NCBI RefSeq assembly: GCF_029892485.1
Contig: NZ_JARXVG010000022.1
Coordinates: 1-64,000 of the forward strand
Source of the DNA: Variovorax boronicumulans
GTDB lineage: Bacteria > Pseudomonadota > Gammaproteobacteria > Burkholderiales > Burkholderiaceae_C
Reading direction: 5' to 3'
DNA: 64,000 nt
Shown here: one piece after another, positions 26,131 through 34,693 of the stretch
How positions within the stretch are numbered: position 1 is the stretch's first letter
Layout: every line of letters starts with the position of its first letter
Program-made: the position numbers and the translations under genes
Notes under the pieces: generated by a model
Seen by the model: only the letters and a program-made list of their open reading frames with translations
Databases searched by the model: none
What the model was told of the DNA's origin: nothing

Positions 26131-27087
26131 ATGCACGCCGGAAGCAATCATTTAGTGAACAGAGGATCGCCTGCCTCCCAGCACCAGCAACCCGCCCCGC
26201 TCCCCAAAGACACATTGGGCTGCACGTCGAGCCAACTTCAAAGAGATCAAAGCATCGGCGCGAGCGGGATCCGGATTCACCGCAAGTCGATGGATGTCCA
26301 GCAATCCCACCAGGTCGAGACCGAGGCTTGTGCGCGCGGTGTGCTCGTCGGCATCTCGATGCGCGATGGTCACCGCCGCCGCATCCTCGACGGGCGCCGC
26401 GCTGCATGCCACAGCTTCGACAAGGGGTCCGTCTACATCCGCGACTTCTCCGACCGGTACAGGGCGGACATCCAGCGCCCCTTCGACTTCGTGCTGCTCG
26501 AGATATCGCAGGCAAGCCTCGACCAGGCCATGGAAGAAAGACCAGGGAAACGCGCCGGCGACCTGGCCCGGATCGCGGGCGACCGCGACGATGTTCTTTT
26601 CCACCTCGCAGCCGCATTGACGCCCTCGCTCGCGCATCCGGCCAGCGCGAGCACGCTGTTCGTCGAACAGTTGGGCGTGGTTGTGACGGGCCACCTCGTC
26701 GAGACATACGGCGGTGCAGCGACAACGGCACCCCGCACGAACCGGATCCTTTCGCGCTCGCATGAAGCACGCGCGAAAGAGATGTTGCGCAGCAAGATGG
26801 ACGGCAGCATCTCGATCGCCGACATCGCGGATTCCTGCGGTCTTTCGCGCAGCTATTTCATCCATGCCTTCCGGGAGACCACCGGGCTGACACCGCACCA
26901 ATGGTTGATTGCGCAGCGGCTGGCGCATGCGCGCGCGCTGCTTGCAGACTTCGAGATGCCGCTGGCGGATGTGGCTGCAGCCTGCGGCTTTGCGGATCAA
27001 AGCCACTTCACGCGGGTTTTCTCCCAACATGCCGGCGCTCCGCCCGGCGTGTGGCGCCGTCGCATGCGTATCGAAAGCCAGGTTTGA
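26131..27087 (+). CDS. AraC family transcriptional regulator
   Basis: 318 residues from ATG 26131; a later ATG (MDVQQSHQ, 26290) is possible because the first 53 residues look unstructured. The C-terminal 100 residues hold the two helix-turn-helix motifs: ISIADIADSCGLSRSYFIHA and PLADVAAACGFADQSHFTRVF, with PPGVWRRRM at the end. The N-terminal half is a sensing domain of unknown ligand. It follows the amine-oxidation operon after a terminator and converges with a small GNAT gene; its target may be that operon or an outside gene. Confidence 0.85.
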   Translation: MHAGSNHLVNRGSPASQHQQPAPLPKDTLGCTSSQLQRDQSIGASGIRIHRKSMDVQQSHQVETEACARGVLVGISMRDGHRRRILDGRRAACHSFDKGSVYIRDFSDRYRADIQRPFDFVLLEISQASLDQAMEERPGKRAGDLARIAGDRDDVLFHLAAALTPSLAHPASASTLFVEQLGVVVTGHLVETYGGAATTAPRTNRILSRSHEARAKEMLRSKMDGSISIADIADSCGLSRSYFIHAFRETTGLTPHQWLIAQRLAHARALLADFEMPLADVAAACGFADQSHFTRVFSQHAGAPPGVWRRRMRIESQV

Positions 27088-27146
27088 AGCCCGGGGCGGC
27101 GGTCGCCCGCGGTCATGCGCGGGCTCCTCGTGCCCCCGGCTTCAAA
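27083..27146. terminator. Inverted repeat acting as bidirectional terminator between convergent genes
   Basis: TTTGAAGCCCGGGGC at 27083-27097 pairs with GCCCCCGGCTTCAAA at 27132-27146 with one mismatch. The arms contain the stop codons of the AraC gene and the convergent GNAT gene, and A/T runs at the outer ends give short U tracts in each direction. Confidence 0.6.
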
Positions 27147-27456
27147 GGCCGAGCAGCTTGCGGCCGTCGTCGGCCAGCAGGTCGTGCGTCTCGGGGTGCG
27201 CACGCATGTAGGCAGCGAACACCGGACACTGCGGGATCACGCGCAGCCCGCGCTCGCGCGCCGAGGCCAGGCCTGCCAGCACCAGCTGCTTCGCGATGCC
27301 CTGGCCTTGCAGCGCCTCGGGCACCAGGGTGTGGATGAAGGTGATGACATCGCCGTCCAGCGAATAGATGGCAACCGCGCGTTCGCCTTGCGACGCGTAT
27401 TCGAAGCGGTGCTTCGCGGGATTGTCCTGAACCGATGGGGAAGAAGAATCTGTCAT
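27142..27456 (-). CDS. Small GNAT acetyltransferase, YjdJ/NATD1 type
   Basis: 104 residues. The single-domain fold matches the COG2388 group: HRFEYASQGERAVAIYSLDG, ITFIHTLVPEALQGQGIAKQLV with the acetyl-CoA loop, and GLRVIPQCPVFAAYMRAHPE. The acceptor is unknown. It stands 115 bases downstream of the alpha/beta hydrolase gene in the same direction. Confidence 0.85.
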   Translation of the reverse strand: MTDSSSPSVQDNPAKHRFEYASQGERAVAIYSLDGDVITFIHTLVPEALQGQGIAKQLVLAGLASARERGLRVIPQCPVFAAYMRAHPETHDLLADDGRKLLGL

Positions 27457-27571
27457 GAAAAGCTCTGGCTGCGGGGCGTTTCCATGCAGGCACGGCCGCC
27501 CCGGATTGTTCATTGCCTGGGCGACCGGGCCGGGGACACGCAGGCCCTGCGCGCCCCAGGCGAAGGCCGCG

Positions 27572-28393
27572 TCAGCCCTTGATGAACGCCAGCAGGTCGG
27601 CGTTGACCTGCTCGGCGTGCGTGTTGCAGGTCGCGTGCGGCGCACCGGCGTAGACCTTGAAGGTCGAGCCCTTGATCATTTCGGCCGCGAGCTTGCCGGT
27701 GGCCTCGATGGGCACCACCTGGTCGTCGTCGCCGTGGATCACCAGCGTGGGCACGTCGATCTTCGCCATGTCGGGGCGGAAGTCGGTCTCGGAGAACGCG
27801 GTCACGCAGTCGATGGTTGCCTTGATGGAGGCCTGCAGCGCGATCTGCAGCGTCTGCTTGAACACGCCCTGCGACACCTTGGCGCCCGGACGGTTGGTGC
27901 CGTAGAAGAGCGTGCTGAAGTCGTCCAGGAACTGCGGACGGTCGGCAGCCAGGCCGGCGCGAATGCCTGCGAACAGCGAGGCGTCGGGGCCCACGGGGTG
28001 GTCGGCCGTTTTCATGAACAGCGGCGTCACGGCGCTGATGAGCGCCAGCTTCGCGATGCGCGCCGTGCCCTTGCGCGCGATGTAGCGCGTCACGTCGCCG
28101 CCGCCCATCGAGAAGCCCACCAGGATCACGTCCTTCAGGTCGAGCTTCTCGACCAGCTCGGAGATGTCGTCGGCGAAAGTGTCGTAGTCGTAGCCGGTCC
28201 AGGGCTGGCTCGAGCGGCCGAAACCGCGGCGGTCGAAGGCGATGGTGCGGTAGCCGCGTTCCGCGAAGAACAGCATCTGGGCGTCCCACATGTCGGCGCT
28301 CAGCGGCCAGCCGTGGCTGAACAGGATGGGCTGGCCCGAGCCCCAGTCCTTGTAGTAGAGCTCGGTGCCGTCGCGCAGGGTGAGAGTGGTCAT
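27572..28393 (-). CDS. Alpha/beta hydrolase, non-heme haloperoxidase/arylesterase type
   Basis: 273 residues, the usual length for this group. The oxyanion region is LFSHGWPLSADMW, the nucleophile elbow is GFSMGG (S95), the acid is in LVIHGDDDQVVP near residue 225, and the His lies in GAPHATCNTHAEQV near the end. RRGFGRSSQPWTGYDYDTFA is the typical cofactor-free haloperoxidase stretch. It hydrolyses esters or lactones and may form peracids. The ribosome binding site AAAGGA precedes the ATG. It follows the Dps gene, consistent with a stress operon. Confidence 0.9.
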   Translation of the reverse strand: MTTLTLRDGTELYYKDWGSGQPILFSHGWPLSADMWDAQMLFFAERGYRTIAFDRRGFGRSSQPWTGYDYDTFADDISELVEKLDLKDVILVGFSMGGGDVTRYIARKGTARIAKLALISAVTPLFMKTADHPVGPDASLFAGIRAGLAADRPQFLDDFSTLFYGTNRPGAKVSQGVFKQTLQIALQASIKATIDCVTAFSETDFRPDMAKIDVPTLVIHGDDDQVVPIEATGKLAAEMIKGSTFKVYAGAPHATCNTHAEQVNADLLAFIKG

Positions 28394-28447
28394 GGTGGTT
28401 TCCTTTTTGCAGTGGAGTGAAGGGAAAGAATGAAACGTGCCGCGGGC

Positions 28448-29014
28448 TCAGCCCTGGCGCACCGACTCGAACAGGAACCACGTGCGCCGCTCGGCCTCGT
28501 CGATCCAGTTCTCCAGCACGCTGGCGGTGGCCACGTCGCCGTGTTCGTCGCACACCGCATGCGTGGCGCGCATGAAGCCGGCCAGGCGCTGGTTGTCCTC
28601 GCGCAGCTCGGCCAGCATGCCGATGGGGGTCACGAAGTCGGCGTCGTTGTCCGACAGGCGCTGCAGCCGCGCGGCATGGCCGGTGGAACGCAGCGTGGTG
28701 CCGCCCACCTTGCGCACCCGCTCGGCAATGGGATCGACCGTGGCGAAGATCTGGTCGGCCTGCTCGTCGAGCAGCAGGTGGTAGTCGCGAAACGACGGGC
28801 CCGACATGTGCCAGTGGAAGTTCTTGGTCTTGAAGTACAGCGCGAACACGTCGGCGAGCAGCACATTGAGCGCCGCGGAGATGTCGCGCGTGGCGTCGGC
28901 GCCCAGGTCGCTGGGCGTGTGGAGCGACGCGGTGCGGCGCGCCTTGGTGCTGTCGGCGAGGGCCTTGAGGGACTTGCCTGGCTTTGCGGATTTGGCGGGT
29001 TTGGAAGTGGCCAT
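28448..29014 (-). CDS. dps: Dps-like ferritin (DNA starvation/stationary phase protection protein)
   Basis: 188 residues. The four-helix Dps fold shows the ferroxidase elements KTKNFHWHMSGPSFRDYHLL (H67, H69), LLDEQADQIF and EDNQRLAGFMRATH. The N-terminal 30 residues are rich in Lys and Ala (KPAKSAKPGKSLKALADSTK), a tail that in other Dps proteins binds DNA. The protein stores iron using peroxide and protects DNA in the cytoplasm. It lies 15 bases after the MFS transporter gene. Confidence 0.92.
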   Translation of the reverse strand: MATSKPAKSAKPGKSLKALADSTKARRTASLHTPSDLGADATRDISAALNVLLADVFALYFKTKNFHWHMSGPSFRDYHLLLDEQADQIFATVDPIAERVRKVGGTTLRSTGHAARLQRLSDNDADFVTPIGMLAELREDNQRLAGFMRATHAVCDEHGDVATASVLENWIDEAERRTWFLFESVRQG

Positions 29015-29029
29015 GTTTTTCCTGGGTTG

Positions 29030-30610
29030 TCAGAGAGAAAGAAAGTGATGCACCGCAGGCTTTTCGGGCCCGATGTGAAAGCGCACGGCCTCGCTTTGCA
29101 GGTCGGCGTCGGCATGCGACACGCGGTGGTGCTGGCGCAGATGCTCGGCCCACGACTCGACGAGGAACCACTCCATCACGCGCTCGGCGTCGCCGGTGTG
29201 CTCGGTCACGCCCCAGGCGTAGGCGCCGTCGCGGCGGCGCTCCAGCGACAGCCGCTTCATCGCGTCGAGGAAGGCCGGGCGGTCTTCCTTGCGGATGCGG
29301 TATTCGACCTGCACCATCACCGGACCGCGGTCGTGCGCGATGGGCTCGGCCACCAGCGGCTCGGGCCAATGGTTCGAGGCCTGCAGGTCCGACTCGCCCG
29401 CGGGCAGCCGCGCCCGATGGAACAGCAGCGCCACGACCACGAGGCCGACGGCGCCGGCCACCAGCGTGGCGGGCACGCCGACCTCCTGCGCGATCAGGCC
29501 CCAGCCCAGGCTGCCGGCCGCCATCGCGCCGTTGAACACGGTGAGGTACACCGCCAGCCCGCGCCCGCGCACCCAGTTCGGCAGGATGGCCTGGGCCACG
29601 CCGTTGAGCGTGGTCAGCGCAATGATCCAGCCCAGGCCCAGCAGCAACAGCAGCAGCAAGGCCAGCCACTTGGGTGGCGCGAACACCAGCGCGCCCATCA
29701 CGGCGGCGGTGATCAGCGAGGCCAGCAGCACCAGGCCGTCGGCATCGAGCCGCTCGCGCAGCCGCGGCATGACCAGCGCACCGGCAATGGCGCCCGCACC
29801 CACGGCGCCCAGCAGCACGCCGTAGAAGCCGGCGGTGCCGCCCAGCATCTGGCGCGCCACCAGCGGCAGCAGCGCCCACACCGAACTGGCGAACAGGAAG
29901 AACACGGCCGCGCGCAGCATCACGCGGTGCAGCTCCTTGCTGGCGCGCGTGTAGCGCAGGCCGGCGCGGAAGGCGCCCAGGAAGTTCTCCGACAGGCCGC
30001 TGTCCACGGCCGCCGGCCGCTTCCACCACAGCAGCGCCGCGATGACGAACACATAGCTCAGCACGTCGGCGCCGTAGGTCATGGCCGCGCCGAAGCTCGC
30101 CAGGAGCAGGCCGCCCGCGGCCGGGCCGATGGAACGTGCGATGTTGATGCCCAGCGAGTTCAGCGCCACAGCGCTCTTGAGGTCGCTGCGTGGCACCAGC
30201 TCCGGCACGATCGACTGCCAGGTCGGCCCCATCAGCGCCGCGCCGATACCGCCGACGAAGGTCAGGCCGATCAGGTACTCGACGGTGAGCGAACCGGTGT
30301 GCGAGAGCACCAGCAGCGTGCCGCTCACGCCGGCCAGCACCAGCTGCACGAAGATCAGGAAGCGCCGGCGGTCGAGGATGTCCGACAGCACGCCCGCGGG
30401 AATCGCGAGCAGGAAGATCGGCAGCGTGGCCGCGGTCTGGATCAGCGCCACCGCCGTCGGGCTGGCGGACAGGTCCGTCACCAGCCACGAACTGGCCACG
30501 TCGCGCATGAAGCTGCCGATGTTGCCCAGCACGGTGGCGGCCCACAGCACCGCGAAGACCGGCTGGCGCAGCGGCGCGAAGCTGCCGGCGGGTTTGGCGG
30601 TCTCAGCCAT
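29030..30610 (-). CDS. MFS transporter (MFS_3/EntS-like) with C-terminal antibiotic-monooxygenase-like domain
   Basis: 526 residues. Residues about 15-405 give 11-12 membrane helices with the PF05977-type start LRQPVFAVLWAATVLGNIGS and the cytoplasmic loop SDILDRRRF. Residues about 430-525 are a soluble alpha/beta barrel-like tail (VMVQVEYRIRKEDRPAFLDA, AYAWGVTEHTGDAERVMEWF), often seen in this transporter group. It probably exports a small molecule or siderophore-like compound. Its ATG overlaps the original 3' end of the interrupted DoxX gene, so the two were translationally coupled before the DoxX mutation. Confidence 0.9.
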   Translation of the reverse strand: MAETAKPAGSFAPLRQPVFAVLWAATVLGNIGSFMRDVASSWLVTDLSASPTAVALIQTAATLPIFLLAIPAGVLSDILDRRRFLIFVQLVLAGVSGTLLVLSHTGSLTVEYLIGLTFVGGIGAALMGPTWQSIVPELVPRSDLKSAVALNSLGINIARSIGPAAGGLLLASFGAAMTYGADVLSYVFVIAALLWWKRPAAVDSGLSENFLGAFRAGLRYTRASKELHRVMLRAAVFFLFASSVWALLPLVARQMLGGTAGFYGVLLGAVGAGAIAGALVMPRLRERLDADGLVLLASLITAAVMGALVFAPPKWLALLLLLLLGLGWIIALTTLNGVAQAILPNWVRGRGLAVYLTVFNGAMAAGSLGWGLIAQEVGVPATLVAGAVGLVVVALLFHRARLPAGESDLQASNHWPEPLVAEPIAHDRGPVMVQVEYRIRKEDRPAFLDAMKRLSLERRRDGAYAWGVTEHTGDAERVMEWFLVESWAEHLRQHHRVSHADADLQSEAVRFHIGPEKPAVHHFLSL

Positions 30611-31007
30611 GCGCGCGCTCCTTCAGGTCGTGCCAGGCCACCAGCAGGAAGCCGCCGACCAGCCCGAGGTGCTCGAAGAACGAGTTCGCGGCCATGAAGC
30701 GCTCCTGCCCCACCGGCATCTCCTAGAAACGCAGCGCCACGAAGGTGGCGAACAGCGTGAACGCGCCCAGTGCCGCGGCGCCCAGCCAGCGGTAGAAGCC
30801 CGTGAGGATGAGCGCCGAGGCGCCCAGCTCCAGCACGATGACCGCCGCCGCCATCGGCGCCGCGGGGGACACGCCGAAGTGGTTCATCTCGGCGATGGCC
30901 GAGGCGAAGTCCGCGGCCTTGTTGAAGCCGCCCTGCAGGTAGGCGGCGCACAGCAGCAGCAAGGCGATCCAGCGCAGCGCGGGGGTGGTGGTCCAGCGCA
31001 TCTTCAT
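30603..31007 (-). pseudogene. DoxX family membrane protein interrupted by an amber codon
   Basis: The frame opens at ATG 31007, overlapping the amidohydrolase stop (ATGA), and runs 94 codons to a TAG at 30723-30725. Continuing in the same frame past the TAG gives EMPVGQERFMAANSFFEHLG and LVGGFLLVAWHDLKERAHG, the conserved C-terminal part of DoxX proteins, ending in a TGA that overlaps the MFS start. The full reading would be 134 residues, the normal DoxX size, with four membrane helices. The TAG sits after ALRF where the family normally has Trp, so a single TGG to TAG change explains it. It may be a real nonsense mutation, an assembly error or readthrough. The truncated product would lack the last helix. 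Confidence 0.82.
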
Positions 31008-33004
31008 ACCGCCCAGCATGCGCAGCCGAGCGCGCCCCAGAAGCTCTTCAGGTCGGCAATGGGCAGCTTGCTGCTCCAGGCCGTGGCGTGCTGGTGGCCG
31101 TGCACGTTGCAGTCGTTGGCGCAGGTGCAGGCCGCTGCGGCCTTGCGCATGGCCTTCTGCAGCGGTGCGCCTTCTTTGGTGTCGGCCCAGCCACCGTAGC
31201 CGCCGAAGGTGCGCGCGGGCGACCAGTCGGGCATGGCCACGGGCGGCGCGCCTTCGTCGAGCGGCGCGAAGGGACCGGCGCCGTAGACGACCTTGCCGCC
31301 CACCATCGTCAGCAGCGCGGTGGTGTCGGCGATGTCGGATTCGGCGCAGGCGAAGAAGTCGCGGTCGGGCACCATCAGGTCGGCCAGCTGGCCGGCCTCG
31401 ATGCGGCCCTTCTTGCCGACCTCGTTGGAGAACCAGGTGACCTTTTCGGTCCACATGCGCAGCGCGGTCTCGCGGTCCACGCAGTTGCGCTGGGGGTAGA
31501 GCTGCATGCCGCCCACGGTCTTGCCGGTGACCAGCCACGACAGCGACACCCACGGGTTGTACGAAGCCACGCGCGTGGCGTCGGTGCCGGCGGAGACGTT
31601 CACGCCCTTCTCGAGCATGCGCTTGACGGGCGGCGTGGCCTCGGCCGCACCGGCGCCGTAGCGCTCCACGAAGTACTCGCCCTGGTAGGCCATGCGGTGC
31701 TGCACGGCAATGCCGCCGCCGAGCGCCGCGATGCGGTCGATCGACTTCTCGGAGATGGTCTCGCAGTGGTCGAAGAACCAGTTCAGGCCGGCCAGCGGCG
31801 TGTCGCGGTTGACCTTCTCGAACACGTCGAGCGCGCGATCGATGGTCTCGTCGTACGTGGCATGCAGGCGCCACGGCCAGCGGTTCTGCGCGAGCACGCG
31901 CACCACCTCTTCGAGCTCGCCTTCCATCTCGGGCGCCATGTCGGGGCGCGGCTGGCGGAAGTCCTCGAAGTCGGCGGCGGAGAACACCAGCATCTCGCCC
32001 GCGCCGTTGTGGCGGAAGTAGTCGTCGCCCTGCTTGTACTTGGAGGTCGAGGTCCAGTTCAGGAAGTCCTGCTTTTCCTGCTTGGGCTTCTGCGTGAACA
32101 GGTTGTAGGCCAGGCGGATGGTGAGCTGGCCGGCATCGGCCAGCTGCTGGATCACCTGGTAGTCCTCGGGGTAGTTCTGGAAGCCGCCGCCCGCGTCGAT
32201 GGCGCCGGTCACGCCCAGGCGGTTCAGGTCGCGCATGAAGTGGCGCGTGGAGTTGACCTGGTAGTCCAGCGGCAGCTTCGGGCCCTTGGCCAGCGTGGCG
32301 TAGAGGATGGACGCGTTGGGCTTGGCCAGCAGCAGGCCGGTGGGGTTGCCGGCGCTGTCGCGCACGATCTCGCCGCCGGGCGGCGCGGGCGTGTCCCTGG
32401 TGTAGCCGACGGCGCGCAGCGCGGCGCCGTTGAGCAGCGCGCGGTCGTACAGGTGCAGGATGAACACCGGCGTGTCGGGCGCCACGGCATTCAGCTCCTC
32501 GATGGTCGGCAGGCGCTTTTCGGCGAACTGGTGCTCGGTGAAGCCGCCCACCACGCGCACCCATTGGGGCGCGGGCGTGATGGCGACCTGCCGCTTGAGC
32601 ATGCCGATGGCATCGGCCAGGCTGCGCACGCCGTCCCAGCGCAGTTCGAGGTTGTAGTTGAGGCCACCGCGAATGATGTGCAGGTGGTTGTCGATCAGGC
32701 CCGGCAACACCGTCCTGCCCTGCAGGTCGACCACGCGGGTGCCGCTGCCGGCCAGCGGCAGCACGTCTTCGCCGCGGCCGACGCGCAGGAAGCGGCCGTC
32801 CTTGATGGCGACGGCGCTGGCCGTGGGGTTGGCGCGGTCCAGCGTGGTGAAGCGGCCGTTGTGCAGGATCAGGTCGGGGGCGGTGGTGCCGGCCATGTCG
32901 GGTTTCCTTTGGGTGGTTTGTGCGCCTGCCGTTCCGGCAAGGGCTGCGGCGCCGAGCGTGCCCAGGCACAGCCGGCGGCGTCGTTCGTCGAGCGGATCGT
33001 TCAT
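31004..33004 (-). CDS. Tat-exported amidohydrolase (YtcJ/amidohydrolase_3 family)
   Basis: 666 residues from MNDPLDERRRR. A Tat-like signal (RRRRLCLGTLGAAALAGTAG) covers about residues 8-28. The amidohydrolase barrel then shows LPGLIDNHLHIIRGG with the metal His pair, FDHCETISEKSID, AVQHRMAYQGEYF and VSAGTDATRVASYNPW near the C-terminal metal Asp. It hydrolyses an amide or ester in the periplasm; substrate unknown. The ATG overlaps the XapX stop, and the stop overlaps the DoxX start. The extra C-terminal stretch contains several Cys and His residues (AAACTCANDCNVHGHQH) that could bind metal. Confidence 0.88.
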   Translation of the reverse strand: MNDPLDERRRRLCLGTLGAAALAGTAGAQTTQRKPDMAGTTAPDLILHNGRFTTLDRANPTASAVAIKDGRFLRVGRGEDVLPLAGSGTRVVDLQGRTVLPGLIDNHLHIIRGGLNYNLELRWDGVRSLADAIGMLKRQVAITPAPQWVRVVGGFTEHQFAEKRLPTIEELNAVAPDTPVFILHLYDRALLNGAALRAVGYTRDTPAPPGGEIVRDSAGNPTGLLLAKPNASILYATLAKGPKLPLDYQVNSTRHFMRDLNRLGVTGAIDAGGGFQNYPEDYQVIQQLADAGQLTIRLAYNLFTQKPKQEKQDFLNWTSTSKYKQGDDYFRHNGAGEMLVFSAADFEDFRQPRPDMAPEMEGELEEVVRVLAQNRWPWRLHATYDETIDRALDVFEKVNRDTPLAGLNWFFDHCETISEKSIDRIAALGGGIAVQHRMAYQGEYFVERYGAGAAEATPPVKRMLEKGVNVSAGTDATRVASYNPWVSLSWLVTGKTVGGMQLYPQRNCVDRETALRMWTEKVTWFSNEVGKKGRIEAGQLADLMVPDRDFFACAESDIADTTALLTMVGGKVVYGAGPFAPLDEGAPPVAMPDWSPARTFGGYGGWADTKEGAPLQKAMRKAAAACTCANDCNVHGHQHATAWSSKLPIADLKSFWGALGCACWAV

Positions 33005-33276
33005 GCGTCCTTGCGCGCAGCGGCGCCCGGTTCGGCCTTGGCGCATTGCGGCAGTTCGCCGAACACGTGCGGCTTGACCTGCTGGTGCAGCCACGACGTC
33101 GCGGTGGCCTGCGGCCTGATCACGCTCTTGACGAGCGGCGGGATCTGCTCGCCGAGCAGGATGCCCAGAAGCCCCACGAGGGCGATGACCGGCGGCGCCG
33201 GCGAGCGCACCTGGAACAGTGCATAGATCACACCGACCAGCAGGCCGAGCGCGAGCGACAGGATGTAGGGCTTCAT
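33001..33276 (-). CDS. XapX domain small membrane protein (DUF1427)
   Basis: 91 residues from MKPYILSL. Two short hydrophobic segments enclose the XapX signature GLLVGVIYALFQVRSPAPP and GLLGILLGEQ. The function of the family is unknown. Here it has an extra soluble tail of about 40 residues (LHQQVKPHVFGELPQC) and overlaps the amidohydrolase start by four bases. It is the second gene of the operon that begins with the YcaC-like hydrolase. Confidence 0.85.
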   Translation of the reverse strand: MKPYILSLALGLLVGVIYALFQVRSPAPPVIALVGLLGILLGEQIPPLVKSVIRPQATATSWLHQQVKPHVFGELPQCAKAEPGAAARKDA

Positions 33277-33293
33277 CTTGTTCACCGCGGCGT

Positions 33294-33947
33294 TCAGCCT
33301 TCGTGCGCGCCGAACATGGTCTTGGCGTAGGTCACGCCCAGGCCGTAGGCGCCGCCGAACTTCTTCGCGATGCCGGTGGTCATTTCGTAGGTGTCGGTGC
33401 GGGCCCAGTCGCGCTGCAATTCGAGCAGGTACTGCAGCGAGGTCATGGGCTGCGCGCCGGCCTGCACCATGCGGTCCATCGCGCGGTTGTGCGCCTCGGC
33501 CGACACGTCGCCGCAGGCGTCGGCAATCACGAACACCTCGAAGCCCTGGTCGATGGCCGACAGTGCCGGGCCCACGATGCAGACGCCGGTCCACAGGCCC
33601 GACAGCACGATGCGCGGCTTGCCGATCTCGTTGATGCGCGCGATGACGGCGGCGTCTTCCCAGGTGTTCATCGAGGTGCGGTCCAGCATCTTGTGGCCCG
33701 GGAAGGCGTCGGTGATCTCGCTGAACATCGGGCCCGAGAAGCTCTTCTCGGCCACGGTGGTGAGCACGGTGGGCACGCCGAAGCCGGCGGCCGCATTGGC
33801 CACGAGGGCTGCGTTGTTGCGCAGCGTGATGGCTTCGATCGAGTGCGTGGCGAAGGCCATCTGCGACTGGAAGTCGATCATCACCAGCGTGTGGTCCTTG
33901 GGGGTGAGAAGCCTGGCGCCGGCGGTGGGGGTGGCCTGGATGGGCAT
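33294..33947 (-). CDS. Isochorismatase-like hydrolase, YcaC type
   Basis: 217 residues. The catalytic triad of the cysteine hydrolase family is seen as D25 (VMIDFQSQM), K68 (TVAEKSFSG) and C123 (GLWTGVCIVGP). TWEDAAVIARINEIGKPRIV is the usual YcaC stretch. YcaC-like enzymes act on unidentified amide or ester substrates and often belong to stress regulons. It opens the minus-strand operon toward XapX, amidohydrolase, DoxX, MFS and Dps. A (GAA)9 tract lies 24 bases upstream of its ATG. Confidence 0.9.
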   Translation of the reverse strand: MPIQATPTAGARLLTPKDHTLVMIDFQSQMAFATHSIEAITLRNNAALVANAAAGFGVPTVLTTVAEKSFSGPMFSEITDAFPGHKMLDRTSMNTWEDAAVIARINEIGKPRIVLSGLWTGVCIVGPALSAIDQGFEVFVIADACGDVSAEAHNRAMDRMVQAGAQPMTSLQYLLELQRDWARTDTYEMTTGIAKKFGGAYGLGVTYAKTMFGAHEG

Positions 33948-33970
33948 GAATGACTCCGTATTGAGGGTGC

Positions 33971-33998
33971 GAAGAAGAAGAAGAAGAAGAAGAAGAAG
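33971..33998. repeat. Trinucleotide tract (GAA)9
   Basis: Nine perfect GAA units plus one G on the plus strand, read as TTC units in the leader of the YcaC-like gene. The tract sits 24 bases upstream of that ATG, between start codon and likely promoter. Length change by slippage would alter promoter or leader spacing. Confidence 0.95.
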
Positions 33999-34418
33999 GC
34001 TAGGGTTTACCCTTTGGCACGCATCCTCGTTGGAGCGAGGGTGCGTGTCTTGTCGATTAGTGAGGCCGTTTGGACATTTGCCTCCGCCCAGGGAGCGGGC
34101 GGCTCGTAGGGCCGCGCTCAGATGCGCTGCGAATGTCCGGCATGGTTCACTCCTCGGTACTGAATTCGATTGAATTCACAGTTGGCGTCGGAGGTATTTC
34201 CGAGCCATGGGATGAATCTTCGGACTTCCTGCACGGGGTGTTGGCGAAACCTTTTGCCCTTGACGATCGAATTTTTCGATCATCGATTCGAGCGGCACTT
34301 CTCGATGCGTCCACCCGCGGCAATCCACGGCCTGGCGCAACGCAAGATGTCACGCGGCTTTACCCGCTGCTTACCCCCTCGGGCGAATCCGGACACCGGT
34401 GCATTCTTCAATGCCGGA
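33999..34418. other. Intergenic region, no convincing gene
   Basis: About 420 bases between the stress-type operon start and small genes. Several short open frames overlap here on both strands, but none has both a ribosome binding site and protein-like composition. It should contain the operon promoter, reading left. A GAATTC-GATT-GAATTC pair occurs near 34160; I could not assign it a role. Confidence 0.35.
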
Positions 34419-34628
34419 ATGCGCCATGACCGATCCGAGCTGACCGAACAAGAGCTGGCTGCGATCACGGCCATCGCAGCGCACGAGATCGCGGAATCCA
34501 GAAGGCTGCGCAAGGCTGCGGCCGCAGCACGCGCCGAGTACGCCAGGATTCGCAGGAACAGATATCTCACGCATCCCGCAAGCATTCCCATGACGTCCGC
34601 GCGCGAAGAAGCAGCCCCGCGTCGATGA
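34419..34628 (+). CDS. Hypothetical small protein, helical and charged
   Basis: 69 residues, MRHDRSELTEQELAAIT at the start, then an Ala/Arg/Glu-rich helical stretch (AHEIAESRRLRKAAAAARAE). Codon choice fits the genome, but the ribosome binding site is weak and no family is recognised. It converges with the next small gene. Confidence 0.35.
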   Translation: MRHDRSELTEQELAAITAIAAHEIAESRRLRKAAAAARAEYARIRRNRYLTHPASIPMTSAREEAAPRR

Positions 34629-34693
34629 ATAGCGGGGACGATGGGCGCGGCGCCCCAGGGCCGCCCCCGAATCGGGGTGCTACGGGGTGGCCG

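Noticed and set aside
28430..30697. A 755-codon open frame on the plus strand
   Set aside because: It is antisense to Dps and the MFS gene, has Gln/His/Arg-rich low-complexity sequence and no ribosome binding site.
34070..34429. A 119-codon plus-strand frame
   Set aside because: It overlaps the more protein-like frame at 34419 only at its end, has no ribosome binding site and no coherent composition.
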